This document shows positions 51,931-63,669 of a stretch of 64,000 nucleotides of DNA, in pieces. The notes below the pieces were generated by a model. The model was not told the origin of the DNA. It did not search any database and saw only the letters and a list, made by a program, of their open reading frames with translations. Location: assembly GCA_907163375.1 (NCBI GenBank), contig CAJQUW010002215.1, forward strand, positions 1,612,001 to 1,676,000, given 5' to 3'. How positions within the stretch are numbered: the stretch's first letter is position 1; each line of letters begins with the position of its first letter. The position numbers and the translations under genes were made by a program. The stretch is from Prostheceraeus crozeri. Taxonomy: Eukaryota > Platyhelminthes > Polycladida > Euryleptidae.

Positions 51931-54040
51931 TTAGGTCTGTAGACGCTTCCTTTTCAGATCTCTCATCTTCTCATTGATCTCCATCGCTTCATCATTGAGC
52001 TGACGCTTCTTCGACTCTAAACATTTTAGCTCCTTCTCTAGTTTCTTCTGTACCTCATTGTCCTTATTTATCTTTGCTTCCTTATCTTTCCGCAATTCAT
52101 GAGCGTGGACAGATCGTCGATAGGCTGATCGACAGAAGTGTAGCATACTAGCAGACACGTTAAAATTGTCAACACCTCCAGCTTCTTTAATCCCATCATA
52201 TGCATGGCGAAGTAAGACAACCGATTCCTCCAGTAGATTGTCGTGGAGGAGCTTTTTGTTTACGCTGACACCTCGCTCAACCAATGCATTGCCGTCAGAA
52301 AGAATCGTAACTTTTTTTACGATGTTGAATATGTGAGTGTATTCACCTGTATTCATGTGTGTCGAAAAGAAGTCGTCGACTCTGTCCTCGAAGGGTTTGA
52401 ATTCTTTCGCTGCATTTATGACGGATTCTTCTCTTACGAACTTCTTCCACTGTTGAATCCCCTTCTCCGCATCCGCTATAGTGACATTTTCCGCCTCGAC
52501 GAAAGCATCAATGGTCCGTTTGGTACGCACTTCACTTCTATGTGGACTATTTACGAAGGTGGATGGTGCGAAACCACTAAGTGACTGAGCAGTTTCGAGA
52601 TTGGTGACCGTTCACACAGTTTCGAGACGACCTTCGTGATAATCTTTTTGGCGTCTTCTTTGAACGTATCCTTTATAATCAGATTCAGTTTCTCTTTCGA
52701 AAGAGCACGTTGGGCAGCAAAGCCTACATCCACATCTTTGACGGCCAAAAGTTGTCACTGTTGCTGAGAAGAACCTTTACAGCTTGAACGGACGGATCCC
52801 ACTCATCGACGATCGCTTCTTTCACGATGCGACGAAGGAAGCACTTGACTATTTCCAATACATCGTTGTATAGAAATACGATCACTGGTTGTTCAGTCTG
52901 TTATTTCTTTAAGAAGTCTGATACTTCGCAGGAAAGTGATCTGAAGAACCATAGTCGGGCTTCCAGAATTGGGTCCTTGAGTGCCTGTTGGACTTTCGTG
53001 AAAGATTTGGATTTCGGAACTGTCAACTTTGTCCGAACTCCTCCAATTTCTACTTCATTCCCGGACTCAACGGCTGCACAGTACTTCCGCAAACTATCCA
53101 GAATTGCCAATGCTCTGTCGACAACAGGAACATTTTCTGTCCAACGTGTTGGGCAAAACTTCATCGGGAGCTTCTGGTCATCTCCACATAGCGCACGAAA
53201 CTCTCCTTGTCGAGCAGGACTATCATGGAAAATGTAGTATAATCCTCTCAGGAAGGAACTTATATCCCAATCAGGCGATCCCTTTGATTCAAACCCAAAT
53301 TGCAAAGCACCATGAACGGCATGAAGACCGCACGAACCCAGATCAAGAGGTTTCTTTTTTCCATTTCTTCATTGAGGGAACGGAGGAACGCCCAATTAAC
53401 AGCCGGGCCGTCCATTTGTATCTGTAGTATTTTCTGACGAAGATCTTCGGAAATTACCGAGTGAAACGCAGCCAATATATCAGATGCCCGTGCCTTGGTC
53501 ATAAAAACCGATGACAAATACATTGCCACTGCCCGTTGTGATTTTTTCACAAAAATACTGAGCGTAGACATCCATTTGACACTTTTGAACAACTGTGTTC
53601 ATCGCCTCGTCGAAAAGAATAACAATGTCCTTACAAGATGCTAGGGCACGTTCGTGTTCTGTTTTAAAGTAAGACCCAATACCATAGGTCGCGAGGTAAC
53701 GGGCCTTATCCTTTTCCATTCGAAATGACCGCGCAATAGCGGAATCAGAAAACATCCGGCGGAAAAGGCTAGGTAAATTTGATACTGAACGCTTAGATTC
53801 GCCCTCCATAATGTTCCTTGCAAGCCACAATATCTCCGCGCGGAATGTGTCATCTGAATGTACCGGTATTGAAGGCTTATCACACGGATCATTATGTTGT
53901 ACATGTGGGACAACAGAAGTGGAAGATGATGAAGGATTGGATGATAAGGATTTTGTTTGGGATGATGCAGGAAATTCGAAATTTGATAGGGACTTCAGAC
54001 GAGCTAGTTCGCAGTGTTTCACATTCTTTTGGTGTTTAAC
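51931..54040 (-). pseudogene. hAT A transposase, main part, broken
   Basis: The N-terminal side begins inside a BED zinc finger (VKHQKNVKHCE). RYLATYGIGSYFKTEHE and VILFDEAMNTVVQKCQMD carry the first catalytic Asp region of the hAT core. The C-terminal end at 52530-51931 has the ALVERGVSVNKKLL segment typical of the hAT dimerisation region, then a charged coiled coil. Pieces at 54022-53480, 53592-53260, 53305-52901, 52748-52551 and 52530-51931 lie in different frames, so about four frameshifts are present. The stop at 51931 leaves about 460 bases to the Polinton junction. Confidence 0.82.
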
Positions 54041-54047
54041 TAGGGCC

Positions 54048-55366
54048 AGGGTCCCCGCACTTCAGCCACAATCAAATTTAAGGGCTTTTTAAGGGCTGAT
54101 GAGGCAAATTTAAGGGCTATCTATAAATCGATATTCATGCGTGTATACTTGCAAGTTGCATACAATATGAGAAAAGCATGGTGTTCATACAATTTTATTC
54201 TTGCAGTTGGTAGTTCCACACACTCTAGAAAAACAAAAGCAGAAAGCTATTTTTTCTACTCTCCCATTCATCAAAAGACAAAACGACCTAGATCGTTTTC
54301 TCAGAAGTCTATATCAAAATTTCATAAAATAAGAAAAACACAGCAGTGCAAGAAACATTTTACAGGATTCAGCCAAGAGCACGAACGCTAAATATAAAAA
54401 TACACTTGCCGAAATGATAGATACCTCCACACACTCAATGAAGACAGTCAAACATCGAAATCACGGTCGTAACCAAAGTTGATTATTGACTGTCTGTGGT
54501 CTTAAACAGCACAGTTATATACATTCACTTTATCCAAAAAAAACTCTTTCAACAGAAGAAGCAGATCAAAATACAATCATTACAACTGATACTATAATTA
54601 CACAAGCTGGATTTCTATGGCTGTGAAGAACAGAAATTATCAAAACAAAAAATCACATAGAAGCCATTCCATATTCCTAATCAGAAGATCAATAAACAAA
54701 TCAGTGGAATCGTAGAAGTGATTATGAAGCAGGCGATATGAATTTGACCGTTGCAAATTACAAAAAATGTATGTACAACTGTACTTGCAGGCATTGTACA
54801 TGTACTGTAATATGTAAGGCGTCATTAAGACTCAGTCCATGAAAATAAACAGCAAAGCGATGATATCACATCTGTAGGGATTAGCTCTTAAAACTCACTT
54901 CATGAAAACAAACAACAAAACAGAGAAATAACATCTGTATGGATCAGCTCCTAAAATTCATTTCATGGAAACAAACAACAATACGAACTTCTTCTAAGAA
55001 ATAAAGTACAAAAATGAAAAAAAATCATATTACGCAGCTTTTTGCTTGTGATTCATGATCAGGTCACATGACAAACAGATGATACATTTGTTTGCTTATA
55101 CTCGAATACCTGCTCATGTAGCTTTAGCTACCACATAAACGTGGTAAGTACTAAACGGATGTGATTTTTTTTGTTATGTGACGGAGCTTTTACCTACATG
55201 TAGCCCTACTTTGAATAATATGGTCATAATGCGCGAGCAACGCTGGTAGACATGCACATCAGGTTTTCAATATTTAGATGAAAAGATGATGGCCATGCAA
55301 ATTTAGGCGACAAATGTATCATCTGATTATCGAAGGAATATTTTGGAAACATGATAGCACGTATAT
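54048..55366. other. hAT B 3' non-coding part
   Basis: About 1.3 kb between the transposase stop and the left terminus. AT-rich, no gene supported. A gapped duplication may exist at 54840-54990 (repeated CATCTGTA-GGAT-AGCTC and TTCATG-AAA-CAAACAAC). Confidence 0.5.
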
Positions 55367-55966
55367 TTACAAGCTCAAAACAAGCCTTTGTTTTTCCGAG
55401 ATTTTTCTGCAAATTTGATTTAGCTGCTCTCTTTTTTCTTGTATAGACTTTCTGAGGGCATTAGACTCTAACAAAAACTTGAAGTTCTGCGTTGTCTCGG
55501 CCTTGAAAGCCAGTTTATCGGCGCTTTCCTGGAGATGTGATATGTCCTTCTCCATTCGCAGCTTCTCCTTTGACATCTTTTCCAGCTCCTCCTCATCCTT
55601 CTTTCGCTTCTCTGATTCAAGGTCCTTTTCCTTCTGCTTCTGCTCGTCTTCCAGATACAGACGATATTTCTGCCCAGCATTTGCTACTGCCAAACGCAGT
55701 TCGGGCGAGATGCAGAAGTTTTCAATCCCTCCAATCCGAATTACATGATCGATCACGAGTCTTTCCGAAATAAGACGTCGTTCGGTCAAATTCGTCCTCA
55801 TCGTGGCTTTGTTTATGGAGAATCCTCGCTCTACACCGGCCTGTCCATGAGATAGGAGACAGGTTTTCACAACTAACCACAAATGCTGAAATTGTCGATC
55901 CGATTGAAGAATTGAGAACCAAAATTTATCAAGTCTGTCAGTGTTAGGATTGAAATCTGTTGGCAT
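55367..55966 (-). pseudogene. hAT B transposase, C-terminal third
   Basis: LDKFWFSILQSDRQFQHLW then LSHGQAGVERGFSINKATM, the conserved hAT dimerisation motif, then a Glu/Lys coiled coil. About 200 codons without interruption. The DNA-binding and first catalytic parts are absent: only about 390 bases remain before the element's end. It belongs to the same hAT group as element A but is clearly diverged from it. Confidence 0.85.
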
Positions 55967-56362
55967 TTTATCGATTGACTGTATTACCGAATCAATATGA
56001 CAACAAGCACATCACTCTAACAACATTGCAAAGCTTATCAATATCGAGCAAAATACATAACTGTCAAAATAAAAAAACCTGAAATGCAAAGCAAGTAGTC
56101 TATACAAACTTAGGTATTTCTTAGAAGAAGAAAATATATTTTGCGACAACTTTTCGATTAACTATGATTGACTCAATATTCAGAGATTTATTTTCGAAAT
56201 TTGGTTTGAAAAATAAGGGCTTTTTAGGGGCCCTAAATTTAAGGGCCGATTGTCAAATTTAAGGGCTTTTTAGTGATTGTCATTTTTTAAGGGCTGACTG
56301 CAAACTTTAAGGGCTTTTTAAGGGGCCTTAAATTTAAGGGCTGCGCGGGGACCCTATAGGGC

Positions 56363-56530
56363 AGACACCCCCATAGTAGCGACGTTGATAGTTGTTGAGC
56401 ACAGGATGCAGGTGGCTGCTCGTTTATCTGACGCAGAACGAACCCAAAAGAAAGCTTGCCCATTCTGACGAGTAACGGTAAGTAATTTCTTGAGGCTTGA
56501 ATTGAATTTTACACCACTGAACTAAAATAA
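56363..56530 (-). pseudogene. hAT A transposase, BED zinc-finger N-terminal part
   Basis: Minus-strand frame with NGQAFFWVRSASDK (aromatic start of a BED finger), then ATCILCSTTI (Cys-x2-Cys) and GVSAL. The two zinc-binding His residues follow only on the far side of hAT B, at about 54035-54010, in the same frame if one copy of the 6-bp duplication is counted. So hAT B interrupted this exon. The upstream limit is uncertain. Confidence 0.75.
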
Positions 56531-56666
56531 GAACAAGTATGACAAGCTTAGGAAGTACAATTCATCGAAAGTAAGTACAATAAGTACAAAGTAAGTACCA
56601 GACACCGAAGTAAGTACAAAGTAAGTACAATAAGTACAATAAGTACCCACTCGCCACCCTGCATTA

Positions 56667-56990
56667 ACTATTAACATGCGTTTAATGAAACGTTTTTGAT
56701 GTATACATAAATTAAGTCCACATCAATGTTCGAAAGTTATGTTGACGTTAATAACTAAACCAGTCTATAATATGCGCCAGCTTCATAATAAATTATGTCA
56801 TATGTTAACATCATAACTACCTTTGAATAATTCCAGATACATTAAAGACATGATAAAATATTTCACGACTTTGCTTTCCTTCAGTCGTCGCCGATTTGCT
56901 TTTTATCATTGTTTATAAATTTTGATGATGTATTTTTATAATATTGTAGTCGGTTTGTCCACAGTTGTTGGCAATAAACTTGACTTATAA
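56667..56990. other. Spacer right of hAT A
   Basis: No feature supported. Confidence 0.5.
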
Positions 56991-57499
56991 GTAGTATGAG
57001 AAAAAGTGAAAATTTGAAATAATGTCGTTTATTGTGTCTATCTCCCATGGGAAGCCAAAAAACACGTCAATCTTTTGTCCCGAATTTGGCTTACATGCAG
57101 CTATGATGCCATAAAAATTTCATTGAAGTTTGAGGTGGACCTTTTTGAGTATTCATCTTCAAAGTTGGCGATTTTCTCAATTTTTGTAAAGAATTGAGTG
57201 TCGATATCTACGCCACAAACACCACAAATGCTAGATCTATTGTATGGGGTGCTACTTACTGCACATCATCAACAATACGTGTACAAAGTTGGGTGAGGCT
57301 AGCTTCAACAGAAACAAAGCTGGACACATTTTAACTGTTGCTAGAAGAAATCTGTCGTACAATACCAAGCGACATAGGCAACTTTGAAGCCCTGTCATGC
57401 AGGAACTACGGCGAATTAGAGCAAGCAAATCTAAATTCTTCTAATGAGACCAAACCCAACCTATAAGCCAATCATGAGCAAAATCTGAGTTGTTGGGTT
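56991..57499 (-). repeat. Dispersed repeat, copy 2
   Basis: Inverted partner of 22654-23108, with about 55 extra bases near 57420-57480. The two copies lie 34 kb apart, so they are separate insertions and not the arms of one element. Confidence 0.85.
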
Positions 57500-58707
57500 A
57501 AATGGCCTTAACGATTTCACATGGAATGAACCTTTTTCAAACGGCATTATGGAGAGGAATGGATCTAACTCTCGACAGAAAAATCGCTACATACATTTAT
57601 TATGTGAAGAACTGTTATCAGCTAACTAATTCATTTAGTGAAATATTTAAATTCATGTCGCTGACCAATTTTAATATACGTAAACTAGCAAAATTGTTGC
57701 AATATTCATAGAAAATTACATTATACAGCATTAATGAAGCATAGTCAAACACAGATGTATATCAATTGCCGATCATATATGCAGCGCAATTCTTCTTACT
57801 ACAGTACAGCATAACTAAACTAGTAACATACACGTACATTTAACATAGGCTATAATGGTGTCGACGCACACATTTCGAAATATACAAACTTTGCTCTTCA
57901 TCCAAATTTACATTTAAACCTCAAAAACTATTTCACTTAAAAGGAAGGATACAGTCCCAATTTCTGGACAAGTGTAAGTACTGTGTCAGCCAAGTATCGG
58001 CGCAACTCCAGCTCTAATTCCGGTTGCATCCCTTGCAGAACACTTGGATTGTTATCTATTCGAGCTTTTGGGAACAGCAAATCACACCATGGCTTCTGGA
58101 GGCGTGGACGCTTCCTTTTTAAAGTTCCACAAATATCAGAATCATCTTCTTCTGAAGAGGAGGTATAACCAATTTCCTCGGGTATTGGCCAATCAGCTGA
58201 AAAAAGTATTGAAGGATTGCAATGATCATCTATAATGTAGTGCTGTTACATGAATTCGAGGGGAGTAATGATAGAAAGCTGAGTCAGAAGCTCCCTACGT
58301 TTTTTTTGAAAATTCAGGGAACTACCATTTTTTATTGGGCTTGATTACTAAGACAGGAAATAATTATATCACAAGCTATTATGCAATTTGAGTTAAGACA
58401 TCCCAAAAGAACGCATAATGTATATACTATACATCCAGCACTTTTAAAGAAAACGTTTTAGACGGTGGGTATAAATCTCTAGTCTATTTCTTGTCATTAT
58501 CATTACTACAGTACTGGTCTGATTTAGTCTGATTTACAAATTTCAAATTTTTTTACGCCCACCCCTCACAATTCTTGTACAGTTGTAAACAACCTTGCAA
58601 AAGTAAGGGTCTGCCTTAACGGCAATTACCTTGCATTTCAAAATGACAAGTAGGGGTGTAGAAAAAGAGAAGGAAAGGGCAAAGCAATTCGTTGGAAATT
58701 CAAAAAC
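57500..58707. other. Anonymous spacer
   Basis: No gene or element supported; short frames only. Confidence 0.5.
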
Positions 58708-58871
58708 ATGATTCTGAGAGGTTGAATTTGAGTCATATTATGATGATTTTTCGTGTGATATATTATGAGCTTTTTCCTGCCCCATTCAAATGATTCTGAG
58801 AGGTTGAATTTGAGTTATATTATGATGATTTTTCGTGTGATATATTATGAGCTTTTTTCCTGCCCCATTCA
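58708..58871 (+). repeat. 82-bp tandem duplication
   Basis: ATGATTCTGAGAGGTTGAAT recurs at 58708 and 58790. The copies are nearly identical (GAGTCA against GAGTTA; one T-run length change), so the duplication is recent. Confidence 0.93.
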
Positions 58872-59895
58872 AGGCAAAAGGCGTAACTGCGAAGTTAGGG
58901 GATACGCGACAACTCTTGGAGCCTTTTATTTACGTTGAGAACGACAGAGACACTCCAAGCAGACAGACTCAAGCCATGGACTTTCTGCACATCCGTGCCT
59001 CCTCAACAAGTACAGCTGTTCCATCTCTCTCATGAAGAGGAATGTGGTTGACACATGTACTCTTGGCCAAAGTTCTATGAAACTGAGTATTTTAGTTTGT
59101 GATTGTCATCTTCCATATTCTTAGGACTTTTTGAAGTCAATATGGAAGCAATCGTCAGGTGATTGCGAAAAATAATATTTATATTATTCAGGGATGCGAA
59201 TGGGGCAACGGGGGCCCGACGGAATTAAAAAAAATCAAACAAAAACAAGTATATTAGGCAAATTGACTACGAACTCGCGGAATTCCGCGGAAAATTCTTA
59301 TCCCTGTACATTACGAAGATTGCAAGAACCTCATCAACAAAATTATTGCATTGCATAATTAATCCCTCATTTGTAGAACTAGCTGTCGGTCATTCTCACG
59401 AATGTTGGTTGGAACTCCTTACAATTTATTCCTATGATTACATATCGAAGATGTCATGGCGGAACATGTCAGCAAGGATCTTCGACTACTTGGACTTGTT
59501 ACCAACAATACTCTCGATCGAGAGAATATGTGAGGGGACATTGTCGCTGTGATTGAGTGAGATCGTTGAAAAACAGAACGCCACTTAAGCGGAGGGTTGA
59601 GTATATAGATGAATTGTATCATGCATTTCAAGGTACTGTCCGCAACACTTTTCTCGTCAAAAATAGTGAATTGAATAACTATTCAAATGGTGTTTGATGT
59701 CTGCCGAGATTATAATCACCAAGTAACATCACAAGATCAATTATAAAGACACTTTTTATGGATGTCCTGACAATGCATTTAGTAAGTTATTCGTTGGGAA
59801 AGAGTCAAAACAGTGAATAGACATTTTCATTCAGTACAAAGCATTAATTCACTGTTTTGACTCTTCTATGATGGTGCGACGGACAAAGAGAAGCA
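58872..59895. other. Anonymous spacer
   Basis: No gene supported. A short inverted pair around 59790-59865 (GAGTCAAAACAGTGAAT against ATTCACTGTTTTGACTC) may be a small foldback. Confidence 0.5.
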
Positions 59896-60186
59896 TTGAG
59901 CATCGATTTCATCACGGACGTCATTCAATGGAGCAGGCAGTGTTGGTTCGAGAATATTGCCAGACGAGAAGACGAAGATTGGCTTCCACGTGCTATGAAT
60001 TCCGAAGTTGATGGCAGACGCTCTAAAGGCCACCTTTCGGAGCAGACTTGGAAGAAGACTGTTGCGACAGACATGAGACCTATGAGAGAAAGATGCAAAA
60101 GATCGAGGAAAGTGGGAAACAACCACCAACAAACCACCGTCCAACCAAAAGACGAGTTGAAGAAGAGGGTGTTAAACTATCATTAA
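59896..60186 (+). pseudogene. LINE reverse transcriptase C-terminal fragment
   Basis: QWSRQCWFENIARREDEDWLPRAM followed by DGRRSKGHLSEQTWKKTVATDM. This matches the RWLGHV-x-RM-D-x-R-LP ... GRR-x-RGRP-x-x-W tail found behind reverse transcriptase in RTE/L1-like LINEs. Only the last 90 or so residues remain; the catalytic part is missing. A different LINE group from the element at 6455. Confidence 0.65.
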
Positions 60187-61938
60187 CCATGGCAAACAAT
60201 CGAAATTTTAGCAAAATTCTTTTCAACAGTATTAGTTCCAGCACTATAACGAATTCTTCATTTTTTGGAAGAAAGCGATTTGGTTTCTTTCTCTTTTTCC
60301 ATGTTGAATATCTTCCTTTTGAGTTGCTCTTTGGTTTCATGAATGTTTTGTAATTGCACATATGTTTCACTCAGCTTATCATTACCAGCGGATAACATAG
60401 CTTGTGCAACTCGAACGTTCGCTAGATAGGAGGACTTCAATGCACAATAAAGTTTAGATGTTGCTTGGGTAATCAAAAGCCATTTCACTTTCATGACGAG
60501 ATTCAAATGATTCTTGCTCCTTCTACTGTTCCAGAAAATGAGATGAATCCCTTTTGCTCTATTCTCCTTCGCTTTAATTGGTCTTCTTTTGACTCCTCAT
60601 CCTCTAAGGGCTTTCTCTCTCTCTTCGAGATGACGAATACATTCATAGCCGTAAAATAACCATGCAAAACTAAAGGAAATATTCTCATGTAAATGAGTGG
60701 GCATTCTTATCCTCATGGCTGGTTCCCTTCCTAGTGTTCGATTGGCGGCCATTCTGTCGCATTAAATAATCCAAAACTTCGTGTTCTGTGATCAACTTTT
60801 CAGTTTACTCGTAATTGTATCTTAGATATAATTCATGCCATGCGGAGAATTCCAATTTCCATTTCATGTTCTTATACATATCATTATCAATTTTTGTGTC
60901 AAAAATCTTTTTCCTCAAAATTTTTTTGTCAAGTATGTTTTTATCGGATCACATATCGATGCTTGGCAAGCATTTGATAATTAGATGGTTAAAATGTTAT
61001 AAAAATCAAATTATGAAATTATCTCCAATTTTATCAATATTATCAAATTGGGTAAAGAATGCCCAAAACTGCAAGTTTTATGCCTAATGGGTCATGTAGA
61101 CTAGTAGAAAATTATAATTCTTCAGGTCTTTCAGGACAGTTTTAGAACTTTCAGGAATATTAGGACGAGTGAGAAGTCTGAATAATGTAAAGGCCACTAA
61201 GTTCAAGATAATATGAGCAACCATAGAACTAACTTTTCATAATGATTCCAGTTTTTGGAAGTTAGAGACTTGGTATTTTATTGGCTAATCAAAGCTATTC
61301 GCAGCAGAATGAACGCTTCATCAGGACTCCTATGACTGTCTGATTTTAGCATTCCCTTGTCTTGCTAGCGAGGAAGCGTCAATACGCGAAACCTTGGACA
61401 AATTAGAGATCTTTAACTCGTGTCTTCACTTTTCAGCAACACTGCGACAGGCGACAATTATTTGCCACGCATTTTGTTAAAACTGGAATATAGTAATTCA
61501 AAGCCACAAAATCTGAAAGTATCTGAATCAAAATCGATGGAGGGAAACGCCGATAGCTTGCAGACTAGATTTTACATAAATACAAACTCCGCTCTATCGT
61601 GATTAGTTCAAATATTCAACAGACAGATAATTAGGAATCTAAATTTTGGTCAATGGGAGAATGTCAGGCTTCTATGCCCTGAGATATTAATATGGTGATT
61701 GGAACTATGGTGGACTTTGAAGCCACCGGTGCTACAAGAGATAACTCTGAAGAATTTCTTTTCGCCAGCACTGAATCGATAGCCCGCTAAAAAAGAATTT
61801 AGAAACATTTGCAAACTTACTTTCGAAAATTTCTTTATCAGGTAAGTCATCATCATTGCCTGGGGCCATGTATCTAAAACAAAAATGAAAAGTTAAATCG
61901 ACTTTAACAGACAATCGAAACCATATAAAATTGTAAAT
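60187..61938. other. Anonymous spacer
   Basis: Two short charged minus-strand frames (60503-60688 and 60258-60506) have no recognisable domain and lie in different frames. Nothing else supported. Confidence 0.5.
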
Positions 61939-62910
61939 AATTATTTCGGACAGTCCCACGAACAAAATACGAATTTATTCTTTCGCAGGCCTTTCGCCTG
62001 CATCATACAGGCATCGTCAGGTGAATGTATTTAACAAAAATTACATTGCAACTATATTAGAAGCTTTTACGACATCTGTGAGTCACTCTGTAAGGGATTG
62101 CACTGAGGTTGCAACAGGCCCAGCCACACTCCACTGATGTCAAGTTTTGCATTCAAACCTCCCTTCCTCTTCGTCCATAGGGCCTCCTTCACTCTCCTCC
62201 TGTGCCAATCAGACTCCCTGGTCACTAACCGCGCGCCTTCCCAATCCATTCTGAAAACTGAAAAAGCAGAGGTAACGAATTTTTCTGTGAAGGAGGAAAT
62301 CGAAGGAGTAATTATGCTCCATATGAGAAAGGAGTAACAGAAAAAGTAGAGACGACACTGAGGCGGCACAATTACAAAGTGCATGAAAGAGGGAGTCAGT
62401 CAATAGGCAAGCAATTGGTGAGAAAGAAAGAACAAAACAGCGAGCCGAAGGAAATAGTGTGTAACATCAGTTGTAAAGGATGTAAGGGAATTATGTGGGA
62501 GAAACTAAGAGAGGAATGGAACAAAAGTTAAAAAAGCACAGGAAGACTGTATTAGAAGGGAATGTATTCAGCACTGAGATTGCGAAACACTGCTGAGAGG
62601 TCACAGATGGGTTGGGAATGCGGCGGGTAGTGACCAGAGAGTCTGATTGGCACAGGAGAGTGAAGGAGGCCCTATGGACGAAGAGGGAGGTTTGAATGCA
62701 AAACTTGACATCAGTGGAGTGTGGCTGGGCCTGTTGCAACCTCAGTGCAATCCCTTACAGAGTGACTCACAGATGTCGTAAAAGCTTCTAATATAGTTGC
62801 AATGTAATTTTTGTTAAATACATTCGCCTGACGATGCCTGCATGATGTACGTGAAAGGCCTAGCGAAAGAATAAATTCGCTTTTTATTCGTGGGACTGTC
62901 CGAAACAATT
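61939..62910. mobile_element. Large foldback with about 310-bp inverted arms and hammerhead-like motifs
   Basis: Arms at 61939-62252 and 62602-62910 start AATTATTTCGGACAGTCCC and end in its inverse, at roughly 90 percent identity. Each arm, read outward, carries CCTGACGATGCCTG...GAAAGGCC (61988-62021 minus; 62827-62860 plus). This fits the CUGANGA-stem-GAAA order of a minimal hammerhead ribozyme of the kind known from Penelope-like elements. The 350-base centre has no gene. Confidence 0.65.
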
Positions 62911-63450
62911 ATATATGATTATGACCACGTCAATCAGAAAAATCGAAACCAGGTTGACGTCCATCATGCAGATCTACCAGTTTATGATTAATAAAGTGAA
63001 TTTGATTTCAGATAGAATACATGTATTCCAAAAAATATTGCTTACGCTAACGTATAATTTCGACAATGTGAGAATCGCGTATTAGGTTGCAAAGGCTAGG
63101 CATTATTTTGGAATGCACTTTTAGATAATAATAAGACAACGAAAATGTCGCTGAGTTCGAAGGAACAATTTACTTTATTGGTGTCCGATCTTTCGTCTTC
63201 TTCAACGAGGGACAAATCATATACTGAACACAGACAGTCAAGAAGAAACGTAAAATAGTTCACATCCTGATGAAACAATATCAACTGTCTATATTTCATC
63301 CTACTACCAGCACCAACCAATACAAAAGAAATATTTTTTTGATACTTATAAAAATGACAGTAACGGCATCCCACTACAATTATTTATGAGAGAGTTACAA
63401 TCCATTGAGGGCTCGACGTGCCATGGGATCTCCCTTGCTAAAATTCTCCA
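62911..63450. other. Probable 3' part of the Penelope-like fragment
   Basis: Holds TTGAAGAAGACGAAAGATCG on the minus strand (about 63185-63205), similar to the motif in the 16645 foldback. No coding sequence supported. Confidence 0.4.
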
Positions 63451-63669
63451 CTAAAGACATTCATCTCGCATCTTCCCATGATGTGAGCTCATATGCTGGT
63501 AGAAGACAGATTCTGTCGATTTGAAGTGCTCACGAAGTCTTGATCTGATTGTTCTACACGGCTGCCCAATATATTTGAGGCGGTTATCTGTACAGGTGAA
63601 TTTCTTGCAGCACTGTTCAGCTTGATCGCACCTCACAGAAGTCCAACAATTCTGGTTGCAGAAAGGCAT
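63451..63669 (-). pseudogene. GIY-YIG endonuclease fragment, Penelope-like
   Basis: Reads ...TCTDNRLKYIGQPCRTIRSRLREHFKS..., with YIG followed nine residues later by Arg-rich SRLREH, the second half of a GIY-YIG nuclease motif. Preceding Cys pairs (CNQNC, CCKKFTC) resemble the CCHH knuckle found before GIY-YIG in Penelope-like elements. Truncated at both ends. Confidence 0.6.

Larger units (their letters stand above)
54047..56356 (-). mobile_element. hAT transposon B, internally deleted, nested in hAT A
   Basis: Ends CAGGGTCCCCGCAC (54047) and GCGCGGGGACCCTA (56356) are inverted, with subterminal repeats of TTTAAGGGCTTTTTAAGGG. TAGGGC flanks both sides (54041-54046, 56357-56362). Restoring a single TAGGGC makes the BED-finger frame of hAT A continuous, which confirms the boundaries. 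At 2.3 kb it holds only the last third of a transposase. Confidence 0.88.
29551..56661 (-). mobile_element. hAT transposon A, host to two nested insertions
   Basis: Ends CAGGGTGGCTAGCG (29551) and CTCGCCACCCTG (56661) are inverted. Both are followed inward by repeats of AAGTACAATAAGTAC, and both sides are flanked by CATTA (29546-29550, 56662-56666), a 5-bp target duplication as in hAT5-type elements. Removing the Polinton (29641-51466) and hAT B (54047-56356), each with one target copy, leaves about 2.96 kb, a normal hAT length. Transposase is on the minus strand. Confidence 0.82.

Noticed and set aside
57502-58235. Short plus-strand frames of 60-69 codons
   Set aside because: Length expected by chance in AT-rich DNA; no motif, promoter or homology seen.
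60258-60688. Two charged minus-strand frames, possibly exons
   Set aside because: Different frames, one lacks an ATG start, no splice signals or domain that would support a gene.
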